This document shows positions 43,101 to 63,930 of a stretch of DNA of 64,000 bases, piece after piece; within the stretch, counting starts at the first letter, position 1, and every line of letters starts with the position of its first letter. Below the pieces are notes generated by a model. It searched no databases and was not told where the DNA came from. It saw nothing but the letters and a program-made list of their open reading frames with translations. The stretch is from Rhipidocladum racemiflorum (Eukaryota; Streptophyta; Magnoliopsida; Poales; Poaceae), in contig CM070585.1 of assembly GCA_036346355.1 (NCBI GenBank), positions 883,001 through 947,000 of the forward strand, written 5' to 3'. The position numbers were made by a program, and so were the translations under genes.

Positions 43101-46100
43101 CGGAAATTTGGGATGGGCTTAACTTGAAGTGCACTTTTAGAAGATCTTTTTCTGAGAATATGATGATTAGATGGTTTGAGTTATTAGAAGTGGCTAATAG
43201 TATAAATTTTGTTGATAATGAGGATACTTTGATCTGGCAATATAATAGTAGTGGCTCTTATTCGGTCAGTTCGCTTTATGCTATTATCAATTTTAGAGGT
43301 GTTTGCCATATTTACATTCCTGCAGTTTGGAAACTTATTGTTCCGCCGAGAATTCATTTCTTCCTTTGGATTATTTCTCACAATAAAATTTTGACGAGAG
43401 ACAATTTGTTGAAAAGAGGCATAGATAAAGGTTCTCTTTGTAGCTTTTGCAATGAATTCGAATCAGTTAATCATTTGTTCTTTGAGTGTGTCGTTGCAAA
43501 GAATGTTTGGAATTTAGTTGGCAATTTTTTCGGTTTAAGGATTGGTTTTAACTATGAATCAATAGCTCGTTTTTGGTTGAACAATCGGAAATATATGAGT
43601 CTAAATACTATTTGTGCAACCACTTTATGGAGTATATGGTATGTCAGAAATAAGTTGATCTTTGATTTGCAGAGGTGGACGAATGTGAAAGCTGTTTGGA
43701 GGAAGTTGCTTGTGTCACTAAAGAATTGGTCCCCTATTTACAAGGAGGAAAAGATGCCTCATTTGGTGGAATTTTGCAGCTGGCTGGATGTAACATCCCA
43801 AAATTTTGCTTTTCTTAAATTCATGTGTGATTTGGCACTTTGGTGAATTTTTGGAATTTTCTGGAATTTATTTGGATTTATTTGGAATTTATTTGAATTT
43901 ATTCCATTTTGAAATAATTAAAGAATTTAAATTTGCAAATAAATTTTTGTTGGAAATATTTTATTTGAGTCCAAAATGATCCAAAATATTTTCCAGAATT
44001 TTTCTGGAATTTTTCTGAGTCTTTTGCTATTTTTAATGAATTAAATGAATTACTGGGAATTATTTTAAATATTAAATCGCTGGAAATCCAACTCGGGTCA
44101 AGTACTGTTCATCCGACCGAGTCGGAACTCGAGTCCGACCCGAGCCAGTTGACTCGACCGAACCCACTCCTAAACCTAATCAATCCCAACCGTTGGATCA
44201 AGATCCAACGGCTGAGATCCGCCTGCACGGCTCGAGCCGCAATCGGCCGGATCCGATCGCGCCGTCGCGATCGTGGCCGTTGATCGCGCCACGTGGACGG
44301 CCACGATTTCGTCGTCTTCGCCGAGTCCGAAGCCGGACTTCGCCGCGCCCGCCGCCGTAGCGAACTAGGTTTCCGCTCTAGGCACGGACGCCGAGGCTAT
44401 TTAAAGCGTGAGACGTCCCGAGGTTGCCCTCATCCTTGCGCACCCGTTTCCCGAGCCATCTCGCCGAGCCGCCACCGTTGAGCCGCAATCGCCGCGGAGT
44501 TGTCTCTTCCTCCGCTGCGGTTTCTTGCCGGTTTCGCCGTCGTCCGTCGTCTTCCGCCGAGAAGGAGCTCAGATCCGAGTCCCGCGACGAGACGCACCGA
44601 AGGAGGCTTCATCTCGCCGAACACGCCCCAAACGCCGTCGGGCTCGTCGTCGTCCCGTCTCCGGTCAAGCCGGCGCCAGTGAAGCCATCGCCGTCGCGAG
44701 CTCGGAGGACCGTCGGATCGGTCGGACGGTTTAGGTGAGCTCACGAGTTCCCAAACCCGATTAGATCTGGTACCTTGGATCAAGATCCAACGGTTCACAA
44801 TTGCCACGCGTCTTTGTAGCAAAGGCGTAATATAGGATTGGATCTGGACCGTCCGATCTAGATCGAACGGCCCCACGAGCAACGAGTAGTTTCAACGTGT
44901 TAACCCTGGATCTAATCCGCGCCGTTGATTTTCAAACCAACGTACCGAGATTGCGCCACGTGTCGGGAAGATGGACCGCCGCGGTCAACGCCGCCCACGC
45001 CGTGGCAGCGTGTAGACGCCGGGGCCCGCGTGTCGAGGGGCCGCATGTCGCTGGTCGACCCGCCAGCGCTGACGTCACCCATGACGTCACAATGGGTCCC
45101 ACCTGTCAGCACCGTGGGCTGAGCCCCGCTGACGTCAGCGATGACGTCACCCGAGAAGGGCCCACATGTCAGCGACACGTAGAGTCGTGGACCGAGTCCA
45201 CGGTAGACCCAAGCCGAGCGTGGACCAAGTCCATGGGACGGTGGCGTCGGCAGGCCAATCGAGGCTGCCACGTGTCCATGCTGACGCAATAATTAATTTC
45301 CGAAAAAGAAAATGATTTATTAATTCGAAATATTGATTCAAATTTAGATTCAAACTTCAAACGCTTATAACTTTTGCGTTTCAACTCCGATTTGAGCGAT
45401 TCAAATTTCTAAATTTGTATAAAATTGAGATCTACCTAAATATGAATTTTATTTAATTTTTGGACTAAAGTTTTTCTCTGTAAAATTATTTAATTGATTA
45501 TTTAAACTTTAAATAATCATAACTTTTATGCTTTTAACTCCAAATTTGACGATTCCAGTTTCTAAAAATCCAGAAAATTATGTTCTCTCTGTTTATGGAT
45601 TTTATTTGGAGTTTTGGGATCTTTTGCATAGTGTTCATTTGTGTATTTGCTATTTGCACGCTTTACGAGTAGACGTTGAAGTGCCTAAGGATTCGAGGAG
45701 AAGTGTTGACTCAGGATCCAACTCAAGACCAAGAGCAAGTACTTTTTGAAGGCAAGTTGTGCTTTGACCATATTGATCCCATTTGAAATCTATTTTGATT
45801 TAAACTATTGCATGCTAGTTCAATTAGAAAGATACTTTGTTTAAACACAGGGGTTAGATAAATACCAATTTGATATATGACACCTTGATTACTTAAGTAT
45901 GTGCCATGACCCTTTGTCACCCTAGTTGTGGTTTACTAGTTGGACATTATTAAATTGCCAACATGGGTTTAGAACGTTGTAGTATCTTTGCTTAGACACA
46001 CTACGTGCTCATGACATGATTTTGGATAATCAAATGCTAATATTGACTTAATGATATATTGAACCTGTTTTGGAAAAGTATCATGTGATGTTGATGGCAC

Positions 46101-47350
46101 GTGGTGCATGGTAATCAAGCGGGGTTTGATAAACGATTTCGGCCAGGGGCATGTGGCAAGAGTAATCAGGTGGGCCAGTTGTGGCATTGGGAGTGATGAT
46201 TTGGTTTTCGGGTAGTCTTGCCCTGGTCACTCTAAGGACTTAACCTTGCAAGCCTTTGAACTGGGTCATACTTGCAACCACATGGCTGGAATGGGACGGC
46301 CCTAGTTGACTAAGTCGCTAAGGACTCACTTGTGGAGCCTCAGGTGTCGATTACACCTTTTGTGTGATTGTGCGGGGAGGCGTATCGTGGTCGTGGCCAG
46401 TACCCATCTAACGGTGTGTTGGTCCCATACTTCGCCTTGGCTAAGGGAAGGGATGGTGTAGAGCACGTCTGGGAGAGGACCACTGTGTTGTTTGAGGCTT
46501 AGAAAGGCTTTGTTACGGAACTTCGCCTTTGTGGTGTTTGACTGTATCTTGTGGGTAAAGTGCATAACCTCTGCAGAGTGTAGAATCTATTTGAATAGCC
46601 GAGTCCACGGTACTGGACAATGCTCGGGAATTACAGTCAAGGGGTAGACTTTCCGAAAATAACTTGGTTTTGAAAAGATGGGTTGGTTTAACAAGGAAGA
46701 TGATGGAAATATGGTTTAGGATGGGAAAAATGTTTATTAAACTTCTTGAAAAGTTATTTATGCTTTACTTATTTCTCTTTGCTTTCGAATCTACTTATAT
46801 TACTTGTCAAAAGTCAAGCATCGCAAATATACCTGAGCTATTCCTTTGTACTAAGCCATGCATATAGTATATTAGCTTGCATTACGTGCATGACTTGCCG
46901 AGTACCAAGTACTCACCCTTGCCTCAACACAATATCGGTTGAAGAGGAGATTACGCCCGACTTTGGAGGAGGAACTCCAAGAGGACCCGTCTACTTAGGG
47001 ATGCGAGCCCAGTCAGTTGCCTGTGGTATACTGGATGGCGCCACGAAGTTTATTTGATTTTTCCGCTGCTGTTATTTCTCTTTTAATAAGTTTCGCCTTG
47101 CAAGGCATATATTTGTAACTTGGCCATAAGGTCGAGTAACCCTTTGATTATTTAAATAAAGTACTTTGATAGTATCGTATGGTATGATTGTGATATATAC
47201 CGATGTTAAGACTGTGTGCACTAGCGCGTTCCTGGACTAGTGCTGAATACACAGAGGGTCCGGATTTGCAAATTCGGGGTCCCGACACTGGAGATCAAGA
47301 TTCGAGCTCCTCTGAGTTTAGAGCTAAAGCAGAATTTTAATCCTAAATGA
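40183..47350 (+). pseudogene. LINE ORF2 (endonuclease-reverse transcriptase), broken and interrupted
   Basis: Segment 40183-40731 is an APE-type endonuclease (FWNVRGLG, GLQETK, GGDFNLTR). An in-frame TAG at 40729-40731 is followed by 40765-41334 in the same frame (SDHTPILWD). A frame change near an A-run (about 41309-41317) leads to 41291-43846 with RT motifs (APGPDGISF, FRPISLLN, GLRQGDPLSPLLFNL, QYADDTLLF) and a zf-RVT region with Cys/His (CSFCNEFESVNHLFFEC). The solo LTR at 43789-47287 cuts codon 43787. After it the frame resumes at 47293 and ends at TGA 47348-47350, giving about 21 residues of original C-terminus. The start overlaps the ORF1 stop as ATGA. Confidence 0.9.
43789..47287 (+). 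mobile_element. Solo LTR of a long-LTR gypsy element nested in LINE ORF2
   Basis: A 3499-bp unit begins TGTAACATCCC and ends GGTCCCGACA, with a perfect TSD CTGGA at 43784-43788 and 47288-47292. Removing one TSD copy plus the unit restores the LINE reading frame, which confirms the ends. A CTATTTAAA promoter-like box lies at 44397-44405, followed by a GC-rich block with spurious open frames (44293-45292). No gag or pol is present. It is related in layout to the LTR at 16565-19979. Confidence 0.93.
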
Positions 47351-47647
47351 TACTGGGAGAGAGGGCTGCGATTTCTGTGTGTGCTGAGATCTGAAGGTTT
47401 TAGCCTATGTCATCTTATAGTATTAGATGTTGTCTAGGAGATGCTTCCCCAGGTTTTGAGAGACTATTTTCGTTCTTTTGCTGCCTACGTCATTTTGAGT
47501 AGTGCTGGGATGTGCTAAAAGAGCTATTACTGCTGTTTGTTTCTTTTCTACACTGAAGACTAAACAATGGATGTTGGCTTCATTATAAATGGAACTGGGA
47601 CATCAGTCTGGATGTCCTTTTGATCTGAAAAAGATTTGTGCCTATAA

Positions 47648-50284
47648 TTTTCATGTATATAATGCAAAATTTTAAATTATATTCATAGCCAAATTTTTAG
47701 AAGTTTGACGTATGTATCTTTATAGAAACATTCTTTTACGATTGAAAGAGTACCTTGATAAAAACACTATTTTGTATACCTTGGGTTTTTAATGCAAAAC
47801 TTAATAAACTCACCTCATGCAGAGTTAGGAGGAGTCGAATATTGGTCTTTAGCTAGTAGTATAAGATAGTACATATATATACCGCGCCTGGTTAGACTAA
47901 CCATCCGTCGGCACTTACAATTAAGGCAAGTTTGAGAATCATATTTTGGTATAAGGATAATGGTTGATAACCACGTGATCTTCCGATTGGATATGACAAC
48001 TAGATTAAAACTGAAGGACCTCGTGGAGATCCATAATTATTTGTAATGAGTATTTGATTCCTTTTGGTTTAGGTTTGCTCATATTTGAGTTTGGATTTGA
48101 AATAAATTTTAAATTGAAAGCATTTTGATTTGCGCCGGACTGGGTTAGAAATGATTTGTGTATACGCCAGATCAAAGGTAATTGGTTTTGTGTTGGCGCC
48201 GAATCGGGTTAGAAATGACTTGTGTATGCGTCGGGTCGAGAGTAATTGGTTTTGTGTTTGTGCCGAACCAATCTGGGTCAAGAGAGTTTTGAAACAGAGG
48301 TTTTTCCTTTAGCGCCAGACCAAGGGGTGTTGCAAACAGAGAGTTTCACGTTTGCGCCGGACCAAAGGGTGAAAAAATTGCATTTGCACCTAACCTTCCT
48401 TGACAGCTTGCTTAATTCGCTTTTTTGGTGGTCTTCCCGTGCTCGAAAAATTGTGTGTTCTACATGAAAGTTGTAGATAATTTCGAGATGCATCTTTTTT
48501 GTGTTGATAATTTTTTCATTTGAGCAACAGAAAAAAAATCGTATAAAATCGGGAAAGTTGCTATTGTATTGGAAACAAGGCATTTGTACTCGGTTGAATT
48601 GTTTTGGTCTGTTCCAGGCCGTTCTAACCCCAATTCGTGATCGAATTGATGCGTTGGGTTTGTGGTGGAACTAAGGAGGGTTTTCTTGTCTTTGTGGATG
48701 CAAGGCTTCGTTGGGTGGTCGTGGTGAGGCGGAGGATGGCTGAAACTAGGCATAGGATGGCCGAAGGTTTAAGTTGGCCGGAAGTTTGTCGCAGGATGGC
48801 CGAAGATGAAGCGGGTACAGTCCAAGGAGGCAAGGAACCTTGTGGTGCTGGCTTGGAGCTACAGGGTCTAGAAAACCATTGGGTTATTGGTTTTTTGAGT
48901 TAGAGTAGCGGTCAAGTTAGCTAGTTGGTCAAAACCCGTTTGTTAGTGGGTTTCGGGTTAGCCCAAATGAGTGAAGTGTGGGATCAAATCCTGGCTCTTG
49001 ATGTTTAGCTTAGGATTGAAGCAACACATCCAAGGGTGGGAATTGATCCTAGAACACTACAAATAGAGGGGTAGAGGTAGCCTTCCTCTGGTGGAAGTTT
49101 GAGAGAAGATTTTGTTTGCTCTATTGAGCTTTGCCCACATAAAGTGAGGTTTTGTAAAATCTTTCAAAGAAAATACAAAGATCCACTCTATCCACTCTGA
49201 ATTTAAATTCCGCATTTACATTATGTCTTTACTTTATGCAATTTAAATTCAGTATTTACTTTCTCGCATTTAATTTTCGCAAGTTGGATTTACCTTCCCC
49301 TCCTTCTACTTGCTTTTGGTTCTTATTGCCAAAGATGAGAGATTGATTGGATGAGTCTTCACTTTGATCATATCCCAATCCTCTAGGCAATCTTAGTTTA
49401 AGTTTTTGCGAGAAATCGATCTTTTTGCTTCATCATGATGAATTCTTGGTAGATCAGATTTTGATGATTACCTTCGTGATCTCTAGCTTGATGTGACTTG
49501 TGAGAAGGTATCCAAGTCCATCTTGATCATCAAAACCCCACGAGCAAATCTAGATCGAAGATTTCGATTTTTGCTTTAACTTGGTGTGATTCTCATTCCC
49601 ATTAAAAAAGATCGAAACTTTGACATCGGTTCCTCGAATCGATAGGAGGGATAAGTTCCTGACATCCTAAGGATCACATCTACCAAGTTGCATGTGACTC
49701 GAAGCTTTAGATTGAAAGTTTCATCAATTTTGCTTTTGAGTTTGTGTTGTTTCAGTACCCTATTCTCGAGTAGCACTACTGGCCATATACCTGGGGTAGT
49801 GCCGGCCTCAAGGGGCTTTGCTGATTTTGATCTCCCTAGCTTTCATACTCTGAGGTGTTTTGTTGATATTTGTCCGAGAGGTGGGAAAATTTTATTTTAG
49901 GACCATTCATCCTCCTCTGATGTCGGAGGTCGCTGCCGATGTCGGAGGTGTTGACGGACGGACTCGATGCGTCGGGAGGTGTACAAGATAACACAATGTC
50001 ACCAACTGCACTACTGCTGTGGATTTTTTTTTTTAAAAAAAGATTGGCAAAGACGCAAGAGAGACTATATATCATACGGGACAATTATTAATTAATAGTG
50101 CTTTCTTTGCAGCATACAAGTATATAACATAGCTCAGAGCCAGCCTGAGAGCACATGTACGTACATGACATAAATTAGGGCGTCTGATCAAACAGTACGT
50201 ACTGCATGCGGCGCCGTACATGTACTCCATATAACAAGGTCTAGCTCGTAGTCTTGTGGCTAATTCACATGCACGCACTTTGAT
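47648..50284. other. Repetitive intergenic region downstream of the reductase gene
   Basis: No gene is seen. About 47820-49870 looks like degenerate LTR-type sequence: tandem units at 48132-48262, repeated GGATGGC(C/T)GA words around 48735-48805, a TATA-less GC/AT mosaic, and a long T-rich stretch. I could not find paired TG...CA ends with a TSD. About 49890-49985 repeats GATGTCGGAGGT. The last 200 bp before 50285 are the probable 3' UTR of the minus-strand reductase gene. Short open frames are not supported by any domain. Confidence 0.4.
48132..48262. repeat. Two diverged 64-bp tandem units
   Basis: Units at 48132-48195 and 48196-48259 share GCGCCG, GGGTTAGAAATGA, TTGTGTAT and AGTAATTGGTTTTGTGTT-like blocks. 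A partial third unit follows from 48260. GCGCC(A/G)GACCAA words recur to about 48370. Confidence 0.7.
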
Positions 50285-58938
<8,654 letters not shown>

Positions 58939-59047
58939 GGCGAGCGCTGCCTAGCTAGGTTAATTAACTGTGTACTAGCTACGTACCACTTAATCAGCTG
59001 GCTCGATCGATCCAATGGTCGATCACTAGCCCAAGGAGGATTGGAAC

Positions 59048-59056
59048 AATATATAC
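59048..59056 (-). promoter_or_regulatory. Possible TATA box of the reductase gene
   Basis: The minus strand reads GTATATATT about 110 bases upstream of the ATG (58938), the usual spacing for a plant core promoter with a short leader. No experimental start site is known. Confidence 0.4.
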
Positions 59057-59508
59057 ACTGCTGGGCTAGTAGCTTACTTATAGAGTCGAGCTTGAAACTT
59101 GAGATAATCGATCTTAATTAATTAATTATATCAGAATTGCTAACTACATACTAATTCTGCGTACTCCGTACGTTCATGAATCATAGCGATCTGACTACAG
59201 GCATCCATCAATCTCGATCTACATCGCGGTCTCCTTTTTCTCAACGAGGGCAATTAATATACAGTACGTAGTTAAATTTTATATCTCCTGATCAGTCTTA
59301 GAGATCTGCATGCAGATAGCTAGCTAGCTAGATATGTGTAGTTACGGGTAGAATTAGGACACTGATAGTAGTTTGTTTACCGTACCCTTTTACTAGAGGA
59401 GAGATCTAGTGGGTACATGTGATTTTAGTAATATCTTTGCCTTGTTACTAAAAATTAATTGTAACTAGAGGAGAGAGATAGACCCACTATTTTCTTGGTA
59501 TCTTAAAA

Positions 59509-59684
59509 GGGGTGACTATGGAGCACCTAAGTGTTTTTTTAGTTTATGAGCATTTAAATTTGTAGTCTTTGGACCTAGATCCATTGATCTAATCAATTTG
59601 CCATCTCTCTCCACCACCCTCCTCTTTATAAGCCCCCAAGTTGAGTGCTCACAAACCAAAAAAATACTTACTTAGCCATTCTCA
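59509..59684. mobile_element. MITE-like inverted repeat
   Basis: A 176-bp segment is flanked by TCTTAAAA direct repeats (59501-59508 and 59685-59692). Its ends are imperfect inverted repeats of about 40 bp, both containing CTAAGT, TTTTTTT, GTTT and TGAGCA blocks. The flanking repeat of 8-9 bp suggests hAT or Mutator mobilisation. Four extra G at the left end leave that boundary uncertain. Confidence 0.6.
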
Positions 59685-59692
59685 TCTTAAAA

Positions 59693-60568
59693 AGGCTTGT
59701 TATATATTTGCACGAGTAATGAGCAAATTATCTCTCTTCCACCTAAGCAAAAAAAAAAAAAAAAAAGTGATAGAGCATAGCTATAGTAACAAATGGAAAT
59801 AATTGCTAAAGTGCCCTTAGTTGTTGTCTACTAATCAACCAATTGAAACAAAGCGATAATTAATTAGCGGACTGTACGTAGGTCTGTATGGTTTGAAGCC
59901 AATTTTATCATAATTAACATTTGATAAGTGTGGCTTGCCACATATTTTGTGACAATAAAATTCAACGTCACAAGTGTGGTAAAGTTCGGCAAAACTATGA
60001 CGCGTGGAACATAAGGCTAAAAAAAATGTTAAGCCACAGTGCTGTGACAAGAAACTAAACATAATGTGTACGGATCTGTAGCATATATATAAACTTAGTC
60101 GTGGCGAAAGTAAGTCTAAAATAAAATATAGCCTGAGATGACGTTGATATATACTAAAGCCTGAGTGATATATAATATGAGATATGGTCACAATATGTGT
60201 ACCGGCGTGTTGGTCCATCGATCATCAATACTAAAAACGTTGCACAATATTACTGCTAGTAAGTAGTAAGAGTGTAAGACATGCAAAGCACCATGCATCT
60301 GTCCGTCAGCGCTAAGGCAACGTACCACTTGCGCTACGTCCTCCTCGGGACATTCATGGATGATGGAACCACGGCGCGGATTCTTCTCTTTAAGGACGAC
60401 AGTATGGCCGGTTTGAATGACGTACAGATGGTGGTTGGCCGTTGTTCCAATTCCAGCCTTCCAAACCGTCGGATTGATAATAATCAACACTCGAACCTGT
60501 TTAATTCTCAGTCACTACGTTCGAATTTATTTTAAATAGTGCTACGCTATATGGTAGCGATGACATAC

Positions 60569-60602
<34 letters not shown>

Positions 60603-61915
60603 CTCAGTGTCGGTCAGTGCTATATATACGCTACAGAGGGCACTGAAAATAGTCGATTGTAAGGTCTTCATATTTTTGTACAGAATATCACCCATGGGTT
60701 CTATGTGCTAGTCTTATGATCAGTAGCTAGCATACACATTTACAAAGTTAAAATCACACCCATACATAATTTCTTACATATAATAGCGGAAGCTTTATAC
60801 AATATGACCGGTACGGTCGATTAGAATACAACGGAAAAATCAAATATCTTATAATGTATCACATAACCCTTAAGCAACTGATAAGGTATAAATCCTAGAA
60901 AGCTCGTCTATAAATTCCCCGTATCCTGCGGTAACGAAATTATCGTTGAAGTTTTCTATACATTTACCTAAAAATTAACAACAATAATAGCAAGGTTAAG
61001 TACATTTTGTACTAAGCAAGACTTGAGTATTCGAAATGCAGGCGGTTCCTAGAGTAAGACTTCTATAGTTATTTTGCATAAAGCTGATTTGAAATGTAAA
61101 TACCGAATAGTAGATTGAAAACATAAATTTGATAAAAGCAATTTGACAGGTATATAAAATAACAAGTATGAATAACAGAATTGTAACAACTCATAGTCCT
61201 TCGTGAGCAACATAACGTCCAATGCCAACATGTGGTATATTATCTGAAAATAATCTTTGCCAACACATGACACAACAACTGAAAACAATCTTGCCAACAC
61301 ATAGTAAAGTATTGAATCATCTGTAGGGGTAAACCCACCAATTCCAAATTTTAAGTTTCAATTCATTTTATGAAAATATAAAAAGTTAATTAACTAGTGT
61401 CAATTCACCAAGTCTCCCACTACCGCGGGCACGTTTTTTCGAAAAGGTTTAAATTCTCCAGAGGTGTACAATTTTACCACAAGGAATGATCGACTTTTTT
61501 TGCAATCGATAATTAGCACACTTCCTTTGGTGTATCGCAGAGAGATTATATATAACCGTTACATTACTCAGCCCTAGCTTTGCACCAGCCCGGTGACGGC
61601 AAACCTCTACTATGGCGGCAGTAAAAAATTATCATATGAATCATAAAAATTCTAAGCTCAATATAAATCAATAACAATTTCTCCACATAGCAAAGTGTAC
61701 ATCGTTGTATTGGTAAATGTTTGTTCTAAATCACCTCAGTATGGACATCCCTTCGAGTAAACCTACCTGGAATGCATGTACTACTCCAGCCTTACAATGT
61801 GCAAAGCTAGTTCTAAATAACTTAATAGGTTAATGCCATCCCATACTAGCCCTTGTGGTTGTACGGATATCCCTTGAATCGTACAACACTATGTTCGGTC
61901 CTTGATCGACCCGGT
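59693..61915. other. AT-rich intergenic region upstream of the reductase gene
   Basis: No supported gene. It contains an A18-type run near 59750, an (AG)14 microsatellite at 60571-60598, and weak open frames on both strands at 60188-60535 without recognisable domains. Confidence 0.4.
60571..60598. repeat. (AG)14 microsatellite
   Basis: Fourteen AG units without interruption, in intergenic sequence. Confidence 0.95.
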
Positions 61916-62230
61916 CAGCCAACCAAAACCAAATAAATGAGGGGACATGTCACTATTAAAATTTTTGAAGCTTTTTATTAATGATCCTGCATAAGTTTTA
62001 TACTTGATATAAAAATTTTAGATGAAAATTCCTAATATATTAGTTATTAAAATTCTGACAAAAGGAATTGTTCCATATTTCAAATTTTGTAAATGATTTA
62101 TTTGAAGGTCTGAATTAACTTAATAATTTTTGAAACTTTTTTCGAGGTTTGGAATGACTTAAATAATATTAAATAAAAATTTTATATTTAATATTTGAGT
62201 AATTATTTTTTAATAAATCTTTTAAACATG
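61916..62230. repeat. 315-bp direct repeat, copy 1
   Basis: Starts CAGCC, contains ACCAAAACCAAATAAATGAG and ends TTTTAAACATG. It is nearly identical to 62589-62903, with only a few substitutions and no net length difference. Confidence 0.93.
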
Positions 62231-62395
62231 CTGTTAATGGCGTTATGGAGAGCTAGATGAAGCTTAGCTCCGGAATAAAGTGCGTCGGCAGTGAAGGTAC
62301 TTGGCATCTTTATAGCCTAATGAGGCGATCTCAACAAGACGAGGAAGAGAAAAGGCGACAGTCAAAGGCGGTGGCCAGCCGTTTTGTGCCTGAGA

Positions 62396-62413
62396 GGGGG
62401 GGGGGGGGGGGGG
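62396..62413. repeat. Homopolymer run of 18 G
   Basis: An uninterrupted G run in the 358-bp spacer between the two 315-bp repeats. Its length may be unreliable in the assembly. Confidence 0.9.
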
Positions 62414-62588
62414 CAAAGAAAAGAAGAGGGAGGAGGAAGAAGGGACAGAAGGTTGCCACGTGGGGTTAAGGGCCCACTGGGAAGTGGCAGGAGAAAGAGG
62501 ATCCAATTCGCTGGTCGGCTAGCTCTATTAAATAAAGGGGCCCACTTGTCATTCAAATGGAAGGGTTCTTCTAGATTTTATCCTCTGG

Positions 62589-62903
62589 CAGCCGACCAAA
62601 ACCAAATAAATGAGGGGACATGTCACTATTAAATTTTTTGAAGCTTTTTATTAATGATCCTGCATAAGTTTTATACTTGATATAAAGATTTTAGATGAAT
62701 ATTCCTAATATATTAGTTATTAAAATTCTGACAAAAGGAATTGTTCCATATTTCAAATTTTGTAAATGATTTATTTGAAGGTCTAAATTAACTTAATAAT
62801 TTTTGAAACTTTTTTCGAGGTTTGAAATGACTTAAATAATATTAAATAAAAATTTTATATTTAATATTTGAGTAATTATTTTTTAATAAATCTTTTAAAC
62901 ATG
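62589..62903. repeat. 315-bp direct repeat, copy 2
   Basis: Same orientation and same length as 61916-62230. Beyond position 62903 the sequences diverge at once. Confidence 0.93.
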
Positions 62904-63930
62904 ATTTTAGAATTTCAACTTTTTAGATTTTAAATTAAAATTGGCATTAAATGCAATTATAAATGTTTGATATTTTTACCAGGGTTAAATATTTATTTAA
63001 GGACTCTATGGTAAAATTTTGAGCTGAGGATAAGTCTGGTAAAATTTCATAAAAATATTTCTTCTTACTATTCATAGTCAACTCTAATTGATTTAATTTC
63101 CCCCCTTTAATTAATGGATTCACGCCGAATTATGACGGTCATTAAATGCTTCTAGGAGTTTTAATTACTTTAATGTTATTTTTCCTGATTTGTGTTACAA
63201 ATTTTACGTTTATTATTTTACTTTTACCTTTTTACTAGTTCAATACAAATGATTTTCTTAAAAACCAAAATTCAAGAAAACTTCAGAAAAGACGGAGTTT
63301 TAATTCAACATATCATCATGTTAAATTTTATTTTCTTAGTTTGCTCAATTTAAAAAAACGCTTTTAATACTGCGATTATTCTTTTATTAAGACGAAAATT
63401 CAAGAAACGAATAAAAGATTATGTCTTTAATTAAAAAATTTATTTCAATTAAATTTTTTATTAAATCCTATTTTTGAAGAGTTCCAGATGCTACGCCGTC
63501 GCCGACAACCCTAAGACGAGTACCAAAACGCCATTGCCGAAGCTGGTGCGTCAGTTTCGGTGCATCCCGTGGTGCGCCTCCCGCTGTAAGGTAGTGTAAG
63601 TATATGCATATAACACACGCTATGCTGTGTAGCTAGCGGTATCGATCGATCGCTCTGGAATACTAAATGGAATTGCATTCGTGCATGTGATCATATACCA
63701 CTGTTGGTGGATGGCCGTTGGTGATAGCCTATCACGCAGTTAATCTTCACGTGTCCCCTCGGTGGGTGCATTTGGTCCTATCAGCACAGAACGTGCCATT
63801 ATGCTAGAACATGACGGTGGCTGATGGTCCTTAATCGCCGGCCGGTGGGTATGGATGGAGGTTGGTCGCAGTAATGATCTCATCGCTGTACGTCTGTCTG
63901 GCGAGGGGGAGATCTCCGGCGAAGCTATGC
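62904..63930. other. AT-rich intergenic region, then GC-rich approach to right edge
   Basis: AT-rich without coding signal to about 63480. Composition then rises towards the right edge, consistent with a promoter and leader of a gene that begins near 63930. Confidence 0.35.

Larger units (their letters stand above)
37452..47631 (+). mobile_element. L1-type LINE (non-LTR retrotransposon), degenerate, with nested solo LTR
   Basis: Boundaries come from a 16-bp direct repeat AGATTTGTGCCTATAA at 37436-37451 and 47632-47647. The body starts CAGCTTGC and ends with a short A-run, as expected for target-primed insertion. A 65-bp leader, ORF1 with zinc knuckles, ORF2 (endonuclease, reverse transcriptase, zf-RVT) and a 280-bp 3' UTR are all recognisable, so it was nearly full length at insertion. 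Multiple stops and frameshifts inactivate it. Without the 3.5-kb nested LTR it would be about 6.7 kb. Confidence 0.93.

Noticed and set aside
44293..45292. GC-rich open frames after the LINE
   Set aside because: They lie wholly inside the solo LTR 43789-47287, whose ends are proven by TSD; GC content alone keeps the frames open.
48624..48903. Overlapping frames on both strands with repeated RMAE-like words
   Set aside because: The words come from short DNA repeats (GGATGGC(C/T)GA) in repetitive sequence, not from a protein family.
60188..60535. 100-codon minus and 84-codon plus frames
   Set aside because: No start context, splice partners or domains; probably chance frames in a less AT-rich patch.
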